Part shown: positions 9,115 through 19,268 of the stretch, in pieces | How positions within the stretch are numbered: the stretch's first letter is position 1 | How the letters are laid out: the number at the start of each line of letters is the position of its first letter | Source: Pyropia yezoensis | Taxonomy: Eukaryota > Rhodophyta > Bangiophyceae > Bangiales > Bangiaceae | Direction of reading: 5' to 3' | Length of the DNA stretch: 64,000 bases | Assembly: GCA_009829735.1 (NCBI GenBank) | Contig: CM020620.1 | Location: 1,863,447-1,927,446 of the forward strand | Position numbers and translations under genes: made by a program | The notes under the pieces: model-generated | What the model was told of the DNA's origin: nothing | What the model saw: the letters and a program-made list of their open reading frames with translations, nothing else | Databases searched by the model: none

Positions 9115-11146
9115 GCCCGCATCGTCGTCGCCGCCGACGGCAGTCCGGGAGGGTAGCACCACAGGCAAGCCGGGAAGGGGGAAGGGGTGGTGGAAGAGGG
9201 GAGGGGAGATGGGAAGTATGTGCGCGTGCGCAGGGGGACGGCGGCCCCTCGAGAGCGTGCTCGTCCACACGCGGGGCCGCAGGCCAAGCAGCCCAATGCG
9301 CAGGGGGGAGAGAGCGGCGGGTGCCAGGCGGCCCGTCACACCGCCACGAGTGAGGGGGTTCTAAGGGCGCACCGACCCGGTCGGTCGTTGCGGTGCGCGA
9401 GCGACGGTCGCCCAACAAGAGGCGAGCACGGCGGCACGAATGGCCTCGAGCCTGGTGCACCCAGGGTGGCAGCGTCCCCACACGGCAGCAGCGTCGTACC
9501 CCCATCCCGCAGCGAGGGCGGCCGCTGCCACCGACCCCCGCCCCTCACCGCAGCGGGGGCACGTGCGGGGTGCGGGGTGCGGGACGGTGGCGGGTGCTCC
9601 AATCCCAGGCAAAGACGCGCCTCACGACGTGGCTGGCAGCGGTGGGACGGATAAACGGGGCGGCCCGCGCCTGGCGGGTGACAGTCCCCCGCGGCTGCCG
9701 TGGCAGCAACTACAGAGCAGCAGCGGCAGCGGTAGAACATCAGCGACCAGCGCATCGATGGGGCACTGTGGCCGTGACGGCGGCTGCAGACACCACAGCA
9801 TCGTATTCATCACCGCGCTGCGCTCCGGCGCTTGTGGGCGACGGTTGACGACGCAAGAGCCACCGCACGTCGAGGGTTGGTAGACCGATGAATTAAAGGG
9901 GTACTCAGCCGTGAAACTCTTGATACAAAGTCATCAGTGAAGTGTGCATATTAAATTTAACGAAACTCTTTAACGCCACAGTATCTACAGACCGCGCCTC
10001 TGTTTTTTATCTCCAGTAGACTTGTCGTAAAAACAGTACGTCGCAAAATAGTTCATGTGCCAGTTTTCATTACTACAAACAAGACAGCACCCACACCCGG
10101 GAGACGAGTCATGCCTTGACAGAACGAGGCACTTGCCCATGATGACCGTGACTGCAAACGAGCTCTTGGGCCCACGCTATGAGAGGCTTGAGTACACGCG
10201 TGGCAGTAGGAGACAGCTATGTAGGTTGGTTCAAGAACTGAACCTCGATGGCTCGCCGAGGCAATGTGACGCTTTTGGTCGGGGCATGCCTCTCACGCCC
10301 AGTTAAGACGCGTTTCTTTCAGACATACAACTTGCCACCCCAAGAAGCAGCGTGAATCACCGGAGAAAAGAAGAACGAAGAAATGTGCTTCGAAAAGAGT
10401 AGCTCACAGCTGGCGTATGGCTGTCGTTTTTTCTCTATCCAGTCCAGACCCAGGTGCCTCTTTGAGTCTCTGTCGCGAGTCTTTCAAGCTATCCCTGTGC
10501 GTGTTGCAAGGTTCTTCAACCAATAAAGTGCGCCCGTTCTGACCCAGGAGTCTGCTCTTAACTGGGCGTGCTCTGCAGGGCCCGCAGACAAAAGCAGCTT
10601 CTTGGTCGGAGTTGGTAAGGCAAGATCCATTGAAAGATCGTGAATCCGTGAAAGAGAACGCCACGTTTCTCCGCATCTCAGAAAGAAGAAGGGTCAGGGT
10701 CAGGGTAAAGCGTTTCATTTTCATTGGTTTTCTGGCCGTCGTGGGTTCGACTTGACAGTGTGGTTCGGCGAACGAGTGATGGCTTGGCACGGCGGCACGG
10801 GCAGTGGTCGTTCGAATTCATCCCTTCAGACCGATTAATTCGAAGGTACCCAGGAGTTTCCACTATAAAAAGCCATTACCAAAATGCTTTGTAGTTGGGC
10901 TGGCTTTGCACGTGGAAGGGCTTGAAAGAGTATGTACCCCGCAGATGCGATGCTGAGATCTCCAGCTGGGAGTCATTCCCTCGCATCGGTTGCTGAGCAC
11001 GACTCATCCTCAAGGCGTCTTGCAGACCCGCAGCCTGGGTGGTCGACGACCTTGTGCTGCTCGTGCGTAGTGTAGCTCTGCAGCTCGAGTAAAGGCGTCT
11101 ATGCGTCTTTGAGACCACCGTGCCGCACCTACCCGACTTGTCCATC
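9115..11146. promoter_or_regulatory. Divergent intergenic region, methyltransferase-like gene / CYP38
   Basis: About 2 kb. The first ~700 bp is GC-rich like coding DNA but without a convincing gene; 9,880-11,000 is clearly AT-richer. A TATA-like sequence (tataaaa) at 10864-10870 lies ~280 bp before the CYP38 ATG. Three GGGTCA units occur at 10691-10706. Nothing else recognised. Confidence 0.45.
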
Positions 11147-12568
11147 ATGGCGTTTGTGGGCGCTGCCGTTGGCGATCGCGGCGCGCTGCTGTTGCGGCGG
11201 CCACGGTCCCCGTGCGGAGCGCCGCTGCCAACCGTCGGCCGGTCGGTGGGCGGCCGCCCAGGCACAGCACCCGTTGCCCCCATTTCGTGCTTGGCCCAGC
11301 CTGCTGGGGACAGGCGACCCGCGCGAGCCTTCGCCATGGGCCCCGCCTGGCTCGCCGCCGCCGCCGCCGCTGCGGCACCATGGGCCCGCTCCGCGACCGC
11401 GGCCGCCCTTGCTGCTGCACTGGTGCTCTCCCCCGCCGCCCTGCCGACGCTCCAGGTGGGGGATGCGACCCTGACTGGCGGCGGCGCAGCGCACGCGGCG
11501 CGCGGAGGCGGCTATTCCCTCGAGGCGGCGTCTGGGGAGGTGAACAAGGATGGGGAGTCAGTGCTGCGGTGGGCGCTGCCCATCAACAACAAGGCCGTTC
11601 GGGAGCTCCAGTCATCGCTCGAGAGTATCACCGCGGACCTGCGGGGGCTCAAGTGGGGCAAGGTTGAGGGTGACGCTCGCAAGGCCGTGGGGGTGGCGAA
11701 GAATCAACGGGAGAAAATTCTGGCGGGCGTGCCAGCCGACCGCCGCGCCTATGCGGAGGCGCAGCTGGACGTGGTCACTGAAGGCCTACCGCAGCTGAAC
11801 GCCCTCATTGCGGAGCGCTCGACGGAGAAGGTGGTTGGGCTGCAGCGATCGCTGTTGCGCAACATTGGTAACGTGGAGGAGTCAATGGTGGTGGGCTTCC
11901 CTTTTGAAGTGCCTGCCGAGTATGCCGACAAGCCACTCCTCAAGGGCCGCGCCACTGTTGAGATGACTATCCGCAAGGCGGGGGATGAGGACTTTGACAT
12001 CATGGGCACCATCTACAAGGAGGGCAAGCTCACCATGGTCCTCGACGGGTACACTGCCCCCGTGTCAGCTGGAAACTTTGTGGACCTGGTGCAGCGCGGC
12101 TTTTATAACAACGACTCGGTTGTGCGATCGGATGGTTTTGTTGTGCAGATTGGTCGTCCGGACACCAAGGACGAGCTGTATGTTGACCCAGACACGGGGC
12201 TGAAGCGCACCATCCCGCTGGAGGTGTTTGCCAAGGGCGACAAGCAGCCAACCTATGGGCTGACGCTTGAGGATGATGGCCGTGGTTATGCTGCCACGAA
12301 GCTGCCCTTTTCTGTCAATGGCGCACTCGCACAGGCGCGCAATGAGTTTGAGGCTAATACTGGGTCGTCCCAGGTGTTTTGGTTCCTCTTTGAACCGGAC
12401 CTGACGCCTGCCGGGCGCAATTTGCTTGATGGTCGATACGCGCTATTTGGTTACGTCATCGACGGCGACTATTTCCTCAAGAGCTTTGGGGTCGGCGACA
12501 AGGTGATCGAGGCCAAGGTGGTGGACGGGCTGGAAAACCTGGTGCTTCCGGGGAAGCAGGCGTCGTAG
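11147..12568 (+). CDS. CYP38: Thylakoid-lumen cyclophilin-like peptidyl-prolyl isomerase CYP38/TLP40
   Basis: A 473-residue protein from the first in-frame ATG at 11147. The N-terminus is bipartite: an Arg/Pro-rich stroma-targeting part (~1-60), then a hydrophobic Ala/Leu thylakoid-transfer segment (~63-108) ending near HAARGGG. Next is the CYP38-specific helical bundle (~110-235), with LPINNKAVRELQSSLE and helices through QRSLLRNIGNVEESMVVGFPF. The C-terminal cyclophilin fold runs from ~255 (KGRATVEMTIR) and includes L-D-G-Y-T-A-P-V-S-A-G-N-F-V-D-L-V, F-Y-N-N-D-S-V-V-R-S-D-G-F-V-V-Q-I-G and SSQVFWFLFEPDLTPAGRNLLDGRYALFGYV. The usual cyclophilin catalytic Arg/Phe set is replaced, as in plant CYP38, which assists photosystem II assembly and repair more as a chaperone than as an isomerase. 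Its presence shows the organism is photosynthetic with a red- or green-type plastid. Confidence 0.95.
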   Translation: MAFVGAAVGDRGALLLRRPRSPCGAPLPTVGRSVGGRPGTAPVAPISCLAQPAGDRRPARAFAMGPAWLAAAAAAAAPWARSATAAALAAALVLSPAALPTLQVGDATLTGGGAAHAARGGGYSLEAASGEVNKDGESVLRWALPINNKAVRELQSSLESITADLRGLKWGKVEGDARKAVGVAKNQREKILAGVPADRRAYAEAQLDVVTEGLPQLNALIAERSTEKVVGLQRSLLRNIGNVEESMVVGFPFEVPAEYADKPLLKGRATVEMTIRKAGDEDFDIMGTIYKEGKLTMVLDGYTAPVSAGNFVDLVQRGFYNNDSVVRSDGFVVQIGRPDTKDELYVDPDTGLKRTIPLEVFAKGDKQPTYGLTLEDDGRGYAATKLPFSVNGALAQARNEFEANTGSSQVFWFLFEPDLTPAGRNLLDGRYALFGYVIDGDYFLKSFGVGDKVIEAKVVDGLENLVLPGKQAS

Positions 12569-12987
12569 CTGTACAGTGTCGTGTCGCGCATTGCGTCTAT
12601 CCCTCTTCACAACCACTTCTTTGGCATCTGCTGCCTTTTTTTCTTCATATTCTGTCGGTCTGGCGACTCTATCTTTGCAAGGACCATGCCATTTGCACAA
12701 GTATGGGCCAACGCAGCTTGCTGCGTGGAAAAGTATTACAACCCTGTTTTGAACGAATGTACTTTCTGTTGCTGCGTGACAGCGCCTACCGCAGACCCAA
12801 ACGGTAGCCAACCAGATGAGAGAACTTTCTATTCGAGACACAGCCAACCTGTACTGTACAAGAGCCCAGACGAGCGCGCAGCGCACGGGGTGTACACATG
12901 CGCGGTGCACACACACGCAGTGCAATATTAAGGCCGCCTGGGCTCCGCGAGAAAGAGACCAGTATCTATACCCGGTGCCCCACCACG
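12569..12987. other. Short convergent gap, CYP38 / nucleotide-sugar transporter
   Basis: Both neighbouring genes end here, so it holds two 3' UTRs. The 11-bp palindromic sequence TGTACTGTACA is at 12850-12860. No gene seen. Confidence 0.5.
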
Positions 12988-14070
12988 CTACCGCGAGCCC
13001 GCCGAGTCGCGGATGATGCGATACTTGGAGTACGCGTAGCCAATGCCTCCCACAATGTTGAGAAGCGTTCCCGCCGTGTAGCGCGCGTTCATCTCCACCC
13101 CCCCAAAAGTGAACATGCCGAGGGCAGTCTGGCCCATAGCCTTGACCTGCCCGGACACAACCGTGGATGTGGGGCTTGTCCGCTCCGTGCAGAGGAAGAG
13201 AGAAAAGTTGAGGAGAAAGCCCATAAAGAGGCTCGCAAAAAAGATGATCAAGAAGCTCGGCTTAAGCCAGTGGGGGTAGGCCATGGCAACGGGAAACTCG
13301 CCCATCAGGCCGCCAAGCACCACCAGCATCGGCACCGACAAGATGCTGTGATAATAGAGCACCCCATACGCGCTGAAACCCGTCTCCACCCCCGACCGCT
13401 TCACATACGTGAGGTACAGCGCCTGGAACACGCACGACGTGAGGCCGAGCAGCCACGAACTGGTAGCACTCGTGGCATCAGACCGGGCGGCCAGGATAGT
13501 ACCACCGACCATGATGAATAGGGACAGCAGCACCGACCGCGTGGCGCGCCGCTGGAGAAGCACGTACTCGAGACCAATTGTAAACAGCGGCGCCAGCCGT
13601 TTGATGAGGGTGTAGGATGGCACCGACAGCTCCCGCAGGGCCAGCAGCGCCACCGCCGCGTTGAGGCTGTAAAAAAGCGACACGGGCGCGATGCGCATCG
13701 CCTTAACGCGCACAAAGTTGTCAAAATCAATGACGTGGGCTACGTCACGTAGGAAGCGCAGAAGGAGGGCCGTAAAGAGCATCTGCATCAACAGCAGCAC
13801 GTTGGTAGTCGTAAAGTGAAAAGTGTAGGAGAGGGCCTTGTTGCTAAACACCATCGCCGACGACACAGAGATGTAAAAGAGGCAGACGGAGAGAGACTCG
13901 ATGACCGTCCGACGCACCTCGGCCGAGGTGGCCCGATGCCCCGGCGGGGCCTCGGGGTCCACGGCGCTGCCCACCGGCTTGACCGCCCCCGGCGCCCCGG
14001 GCAGAGACGACCCGCCGTCATCTGACAGACGGAGGCGCGTCTCCTCCTCTGCAGTCGCCTCGGGCGCCAT
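12988..14070 (-). CDS. SLC35/TPT-family nucleotide-sugar transporter
   Basis: A 360-residue membrane protein from ATG 14070 (MAPEATAEEE). After a ~65-residue hydrophilic, acidic N-terminus come about ten hydrophobic helices. Recognisable landmarks are S-S-A-M-V-F-S-N-K-A-L in TM1 (the drug/metabolite transporter family's NK motif), TTTNVLLLMQM in TM2, S-L-F-Y-S-L-N-A-A-V-A-L-L-A-L-R in the third and fourth helices, V-P-S-Y-T-L-I-K-R-L-A-P-L-F-T-I, and F-L-L-N-F-S-L-F-L-C-T-E-R-T-S-P-T-S-T-V-V-S-G-Q-V-K near the C-terminus. The pattern is closest to the SLC35D/UDP-sugar or GDP-sugar transporters of the Golgi; no plastid transit peptide is seen, arguing against a plastid triose-phosphate translocator. 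It would supply activated sugars for wall glycan synthesis. The exact substrate cannot be read from sequence. It is convergent with CYP38. Confidence 0.9.
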   Translation of the reverse strand: MAPEATAEEETRLRLSDDGGSSLPGAPGAVKPVGSAVDPEAPPGHRATSAEVRRTVIESLSVCLFYISVSSAMVFSNKALSYTFHFTTTNVLLLMQMLFTALLLRFLRDVAHVIDFDNFVRVKAMRIAPVSLFYSLNAAVALLALRELSVPSYTLIKRLAPLFTIGLEYVLLQRRATRSVLLSLFIMVGGTILAARSDATSATSSWLLGLTSCVFQALYLTYVKRSGVETGFSAYGVLYYHSILSVPMLVVLGGLMGEFPVAMAYPHWLKPSFLIIFFASLFMGFLLNFSLFLCTERTSPTSTVVSGQVKAMGQTALGMFTFGGVEMNARYTAGTLLNIVGGIGYAYSKYRIIRDSAGSR

Positions 14071-15008
14071 GGCCGGACCGAGTGGGGAGCGCCAGCGCTG
14101 GCCACGAATGCAGCCCGTGGAAGGGGCAGGCAGGAGCAACCAGCCGGCAAAGCAAGCAGAGGGGTGGAGGACGAGGAGGTGGCACGCGGGCACCTCGCAA
14201 CAACCAAGAAGGCAGCACGGAGCTACAAAAACGGATGTTTGGACAGCCGCCAGATACAGGCTGGAGCACGGTCGGGGGCAGACATCCAGCTTATGGTGGG
14301 GTGCGTCGAGCCGCTGATGGGGGCAGGAGGCGCGCCACCCACCGCACTGTTGCATGCTGCTGCGGGCGGAGCTGTCATCCGCGCGGTGCATCGGCTTCCG
14401 TTCCTGGTCCCGCCGGCCCGAATTAGGCCGACATCCACCAGCTGACAGTTGTGGCACACGTCTTCACAATCCTGCATCCTGTATTTATGGGGCGTTCATG
14501 GGCCGTCTACAGCCCCTGATCTTCAACACCTTTCAGTTTACTGTAAATACTAAGGTCTAATCAAATACCGGTCCCAGGGGTGATCCAGGGAGGGAGGCGG
14601 TCTTCCTCGTGCTCTCCCATCTTGCGAGACCACGCCAGCAAAGGTCGGTGGGGTGGCTCTGGTCGTGAATGAAAGGGAGGAGAAGAGCGCGAAAAGAAGC
14701 GCAGGCCAGCGCGAAAGCGCTGTACGGGGGCTAGTAAAAAAGCACAGTCCGCGACTGAAGGCGCACAGCACTGTGGTGCGACGCAGCAGCCTTTGTAGAA
14801 ATGAGTAGGGGCTGGCGCAGCATGTCCGAGTGCCCAGCCGCTGTGCAACAGGCGGACGCAGCGAGAGAAAAAGGCAACAATCCTTCTTTTGCTATGCTAC
14901 ATGCACAGGACCCCACTTCTTGCACTGTCTACTGCCACATGCACACGACCCCGTCGACCGCTCGACGCGGGCTGACGCCCGACGTGCCCCACCCGCTGGC
15001 CTACCCCC
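14071..15008. promoter_or_regulatory. Upstream region of the nucleotide-sugar transporter
   Basis: About 940 bp between the transporter start and the stop of the next minus-strand gene. An AT-rich patch at 14,470-14,570 includes TTTACTGTAAATAC (14537-14550) and a minus-strand TATA-like ATAAATA near 14,480. No gene seen. Confidence 0.4.
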
Positions 15009-15560
15009 TCACCACCCCTTCCGCTCACAGTCGCCGCACGCGCCGTTGCGCATCGCGTGGCGCAGCTGGGCCACCGCGTTATGCCGCATGTTGTCCGTAC
15101 ACATGTCATCCCGCTCCGCGTCGGTGAGGTCGTACTCTTTGCTGCGGAAGTAGCAAAAGGCAAACGTGCCAACGCAGCCCGTGCCCAGGTTGTCACGGCT
15201 CTTTGGGTGGCCCCGGTCGCCCGTCGCGCCCTCTACCGCCGACTTGGCGTATAGGGTACACGCGCCGGTGGTGCTCGACTGGATGTAGCACCCGCCAATG
15301 GTGCGGCCTTCGGTGAGGCGCCAGTAGAGAGCGTCGTCGGACTGGTGCTCCTCCCAGTCGCAGGCGTCGACGTACGGGGGGTGCGTCTCCTGGGGGGGCG
15401 TCCACCCAACAGGGTAGGCGTAGGTGTCATAGGCAAGCGCCTCGACCGGGTCGGTGGGGTACACCCCCGCCGGGGGGGAGGAGGGGGGGTGGGCGGTTGC
15501 CACCGTGGCCATAACAGCGGCGGTGGCGGTCACCGCCACCACGGTCCGGCGGAGTGTCAT
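15009..15560 (-). CDS. Small secreted cysteine-rich protein of unknown family
   Basis: A 183-residue protein from ATG 15560. A clear signal peptide (MTLRRTVVAV followed by an Ala/Val/Thr hydrophobic run to ~23) is followed by a Pro/Tyr-rich stretch and a compact domain with eight cysteines, in the contexts DACDW, GGCYIQ, GACTLY, GTGCVG, FAFCYF, DDMCTD, NGACGDC. The even number suggests four disulfides in a secreted or endomembrane protein. Charged D/E/R-rich helices surround the Cys. I do not recognise the family. The frame is open far upstream, but the upstream part is poly-Pro/Arg low complexity without the signal peptide at its N-terminus, so this ATG is preferred. It ends in ACGDCERKGW. 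Confidence 0.65.
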   Translation of the reverse strand: MTLRRTVVAVTATAAVMATVATAHPPSSPPAGVYPTDPVEALAYDTYAYPVGWTPPQETHPPYVDACDWEEHQSDDALYWRLTEGRTIGGCYIQSSTTGACTLYAKSAVEGATGDRGHPKSRDNLGTGCVGTFAFCYFRSKEYDLTDAERDDMCTDNMRHNAVAQLRHAMRNGACGDCERKGW

Positions 15561-17683
15561 GTCTGTCGGAGTGAGGGGGGGTGGGAGGGGAATGGGTTGC
15601 AGCGGCGCGCGGGGAAACAGGCGACCAGGAAGGCAGGGTGCAAAGGAAGGGAGGGGAAAGGGGCGGGGTATCGCTGCAACGGAACGGGGTAGACGCGCAG
15701 AAGAACGGGAGGTTGCGGCGGCCTGCGAGTGGTCGACGTGGGCGGGTGCGTGTGGCGGGAGCTGGCTGCGTCGAAAACACTCGCAACGCGGGGCGGGCCC
15801 TCTTGTACCACTTCCATCGCTGTGCGAGCGGCCGCTGCTGCACCAACACCCCCCCAACCCTTCCCCCCGCCCCCTGCACCACACGGGCGGTGGCCGCGCG
15901 CAACTCGGCCAGGGGGGAGGGGGAGGGTTGGGGGAGCAGTGGGACACCCCACCCCGTTCGAGTCGTCGGCCACGAGGCCAACCGCGCGCGGGAAGGAGGT
16001 GGGGGGTGACGGGGGGGGAAGAGCTGAACCGGTGGCATGGCTGCCACCAGTGTGCGCACTGCGGCGGCAGCGGCGGCATCAGCGGCGGAAGCGGCGGCGG
16101 CGGTGGTGGCGGCCAGCGGTCAATCCCCCCCCCCCCCCTGCCTTTCGCAACCACCCTCTCCCCCACTTCCCTCTCCCGTCCCCCCCCCCTCCTCCCCCAC
16201 CGCCACCGCCGCCCACCACCTCAGCCCCCCCCCCGCCTCCCCCTCGCTCCGCGTGGAGGTGGGCGGCGCAGTCCCCGTCGGCCGACTACCGTACGCACCG
16301 CGAGGAGCGGGTGCGGGAAGACGGGGGGAGAACGGGGGCGGAGGGGATAGCAGCCACCCCGTGGGTCCCGCCACGCCCCAGTTGGCGCGGCGCGGCGAGA
16401 CCCGCAACGCTGCCCGGCGCGCGCCTGCAAGGCCAGCCGCTACATTGTCAACAGCGGGCAGAGGAGCTGCGCCCACCAACCGCGGGCGACGCGCGTGTCG
16501 CCAGCGTGCGCTGCAGGCAAAGGGCTTCCTCAGGGGATGGGCGAGGATGGGCGGAAGGGCGGGGTAGACAGCCAGCCGGGCCGGACTGCTAGCCGGGTCG
16601 TCCACCGCCCTGAGGGACGCACCGCCCAACATGTGTCCACGATGAGGCACGGGGATGCCCATGTGCGCAGCAACGGGTAGCCGACTGCACGCATGGAATG
16701 GATAGCAAGCGTGGGGCACCCAAGCGCTTGTGTCCGCCACACCATGTTTTCAAGGCCCACCCGTGGCGTCTGTGTGTCTGCGACGAGTCGTATGTGAATG
16801 AAATTTCAATACTTGCTGTGCGAGGTGTTCGGCGCAAATGGAATTGGTTTTCCAAGTCGATCATCTCGATGGGACTCAGTGTTTGAACAGTTTGAAAACG
16901 AAACGGGCAGGAGGCAGGAAGCGGCCGCCGCTCGTGGGGCAGGTTTTTGAAAGCGCGTACATACGAGGGGGACCGCCACCGGACGCCCAGCTGTGCTGCC
17001 CACGAAGGGCGTGTCGCCAGTGGGTGGCAGCGCCCCTCCCTCCCCGACCGCGGCGTCGCCGGTGGCGCGCCACTCCCGCCGCGGCGCTGCTCCTCGAGGG
17101 AGGCCTTTCCGTCCCGCACGGCCGCCGCTTGGCAGCCAGCCAGCCCCCTCCGCCATCCCCCCCCACCCCCCCTCTGGCAGTGGCTGACTGGGTGCGCGAT
17201 ACCGCCGCTGTTCCGCCCTACGGCGCCGCGACTGCTGAGAGCGCGGCAGCCACTCCACCCCCTCTCCGGCACTCGCTACGGGAGCCCTACTGCACCGCCC
17301 CGTGCTCCTTCCATGGCGTGGGGCTGCCAACCGCCGCCGCCGCGGCTGTGCCGTACGGCCACCAGTAGTGCTTTTAGGGGCGCGCTCACCCATCGCGAGG
17401 ACGATACGCGCCCGCGATTGTCGGCACCTGTCCTCGCGCCTTTTTGGCTATACCCGCCTGATCTTTTCCAGCCATGGTCGTACACGTCCCCGCCTTCAGC
17501 CGCCTCCGCCACGCACTCCTTCGCCCCTGCTGCGCCATTGACGAATTGTGTACCTCTATCGCCCCCCATTCCCTCTGGCACTCGCTTTCCCTCCTCTCTC
17601 CTTCTCCCCTCTCTCTCCCCTTCCCTCTCTTTTCCCTCCCTCTCTTTCTCCCCCCCTCCTCCCCTCCCCCCCGGTTCTCCACC
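15561..17683. promoter_or_regulatory. Divergent intergenic region, secreted 8-Cys protein / E2 enzyme
   Basis: About 2.1 kb. 15,560-16,670 is GC-rich with poly-C and CCG runs (for example 16,127-16,139); 16,680-16,930 is AT-richer. Just before the E2 start (17,575-17,682) is a long pyrimidine-only tract of CTCT/CCCT units, probably the E2 5' UTR or initiator region. No supported gene. Confidence 0.4.
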
Positions 17684-18163
17684 ATGGCCAGCGGCGCCGT
17701 CACCAAGCGCCTCCAGTCCGAGCTGATGGGCCTCATGATGGAGCCCGTCCCCGGCGTCACCGCCTTCCCTGACGGCGACAGTCTCAACACCTGGACGGGC
17801 ACCCTTACCCCCGACGGCGACAGCGTCTACACCGGCTGCGCGTTCAAGCTGGGCCTCTCATTCCCCGGCAACTACCCGCTCGTGCCCCCGTCCGTGCGGT
17901 TTGTCACGCGGGTGTGGCACCCAAACGTGGACTACCCGTCGGGGGCCATCTGCTTGGACCTCCTCAAGGACGCGTGGTCCCCGTCACTGACCGTCCGGAC
18001 GCTCCTCATCAGCATTCTTAGCCTGCTGGACGAGCCGAACAACGCGTCGCCGCTGAATGGCGAGGCCGCCCGGGGGTGGCCGGACCGGCTAGCGTTTGTG
18101 GCCGTCGCCAAGGCCAAGTACAATGAGGAGGCGACGGCGGGAGGGGGGGGGTCGTCGGCTTGA
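17684..18163 (+). CDS. UBE2C: Ubiquitin-conjugating enzyme E2, UBE2C (UbcH10) type
   Basis: A 159-residue protein from ATG 17684, which lies in a good context (caccATGG); an in-frame ATG 70 codons upstream at 17474 would only add a low-complexity leader. The sequence begins with the UBE2C-like K-R-L-Q-S-E-L-M-x-L-M-M, then G-V-T-A-F-P-D-G-D-S-L-N-T-W-T-G-T. The UBC core follows: F-P-G-N-Y-P-x-V-P-P-S-V-R-F, the H-P-N triad, and the active-site Cys in G-A-I-C-L-D-L-L-K-D-A-W-S, then V-R-T-L-L-I-S-I-L-S-L-L-D-E-P-N-N-A-S-P-L-N. These give a full-length single-domain E2. UBE2C partners with the anaphase-promoting complex to start ubiquitin chains on mitotic cyclins. A poly-C run of ~20 starts within ~15 bp of the stop codon. 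Convergent with the LPMO-like gene. Confidence 0.93.
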   Translation: MASGAVTKRLQSELMGLMMEPVPGVTAFPDGDSLNTWTGTLTPDGDSVYTGCAFKLGLSFPGNYPLVPPSVRFVTRVWHPNVDYPSGAICLDLLKDAWSPSLTVRTLLISILSLLDEPNNASPLNGEAARGWPDRLAFVAVAKAKYNEEATAGGGGSSA

Positions 18164-19268
18164 CGCCGCATCTCCAGTCCCCCCCCCCCCCCCCCCCCCT
18201 TCATTCTCCTCCTTCCTGGGTGGACGAAGGGTGCCGTCCGTGTTTCTTCCTTTTTTTGTTTTGCATATGCCTTTGTGTGCAGAGTTGGTGACATGCGCGG
18301 ACGCCGTGCCGCGGTGGAGCTTTCCCGTGTACGTTCCATCTCGGGTTTCGGTCGAGAGGAGCACACTGGGGGGATGGGGAAGGCGGGAGTTGGCCGGGGC
18401 TGCCTGCTGCCGGGGCCTGCCTGCTGTCAAGGCCAGTTGTCCTCTGCCGCGCCTGCCTCCCGCTGCCGCCATGTCGCCACTGCTGTCGTTACCCCTGCCA
18501 CCCCCATTCCCCGCAGCCTGCCGTTGATTGGGCGGTCGCCGCGTGTTTGTGCGCGGCAGCCGGGGTTGCAAACCGTCCCTCCCCTGATACATGGGGCTCG
18601 CGGGTTGGCGTCTGCGGCGGAGTGATGTGCGTGGCGGAGGCGGTGTGTGCGTCCTGTTTGGGGGGTGGTGAAGTGCGGGAGGTGGCGTTGCTTACGGGAG
18701 GGGACGGGAGGCGGGGGCGAAGGTGTTGGCTGCAGGCGTCGGCGGGTGAGGTGCAGTCCCTGGGGGCAAGGCCGGGTGGCTGCCTGTTGGGGGGGGCCGG
18801 AACGATGGGTACGCTGTGGCGGGCGCTGACGGGGTGGCCGGTGTGGCGCCGTCCCCCTTTCGGGCGGGCCGTGCTGACTGTCGCCTGCGGCCAGTCCCCG
18901 ACGCCTCTGGTGGTGAACGCGGGCGGTGCCCCGCACGTCCTCGCCTGGGCACGGGCCTCGGCCTGCATGGTGGGAACGGTAGGCACGCGAGAACATGGCA
19001 ATCCATTCTTTTTCGTAGTACATTATCCATACTTGCTTCCCCGCCCGAACGGCCTCCGCATTCTCCTCGTCTCCACCGCCCGCCTCAGTCTCCGCTGGCT
19101 CCCTTTTCTCAGTAAACGTCTTGGCAATCCGCCCTACCCCGTCCCACCGGTCCACCGGCCCACCCTCCCCGCCCAACAGCTTGCTTCTTCTTCTTCCCAT
19201 GCGCTCCCGCTCCCACCAACCCGCCAGCCCGACCCTCTCTCCCCCCGCCTCCCTCACGAGTGGCGCGT
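18164..19268. other. Convergent gap, E2 / LPMO-like gene
   Basis: Begins with a poly-C tract (about 18179-18199), then GC-rich DNA with several mutually overlapping open frames but no recognisable product. It should hold the 3' UTRs of both neighbours. Confidence 0.45.

Noticed and set aside
10691..10706. Three GGGTCA units resembling telomere repeats
   Set aside because: Only three units in the middle of a gene region; too short for an interstitial telomere.
17474..17683. 70-residue N-terminal extension of the E2
   Set aside because: Pyrimidine-tract translation (Leu/Ser/Pro) without relation to the family; the internal ATG matches the UBE2C start and has a good context.
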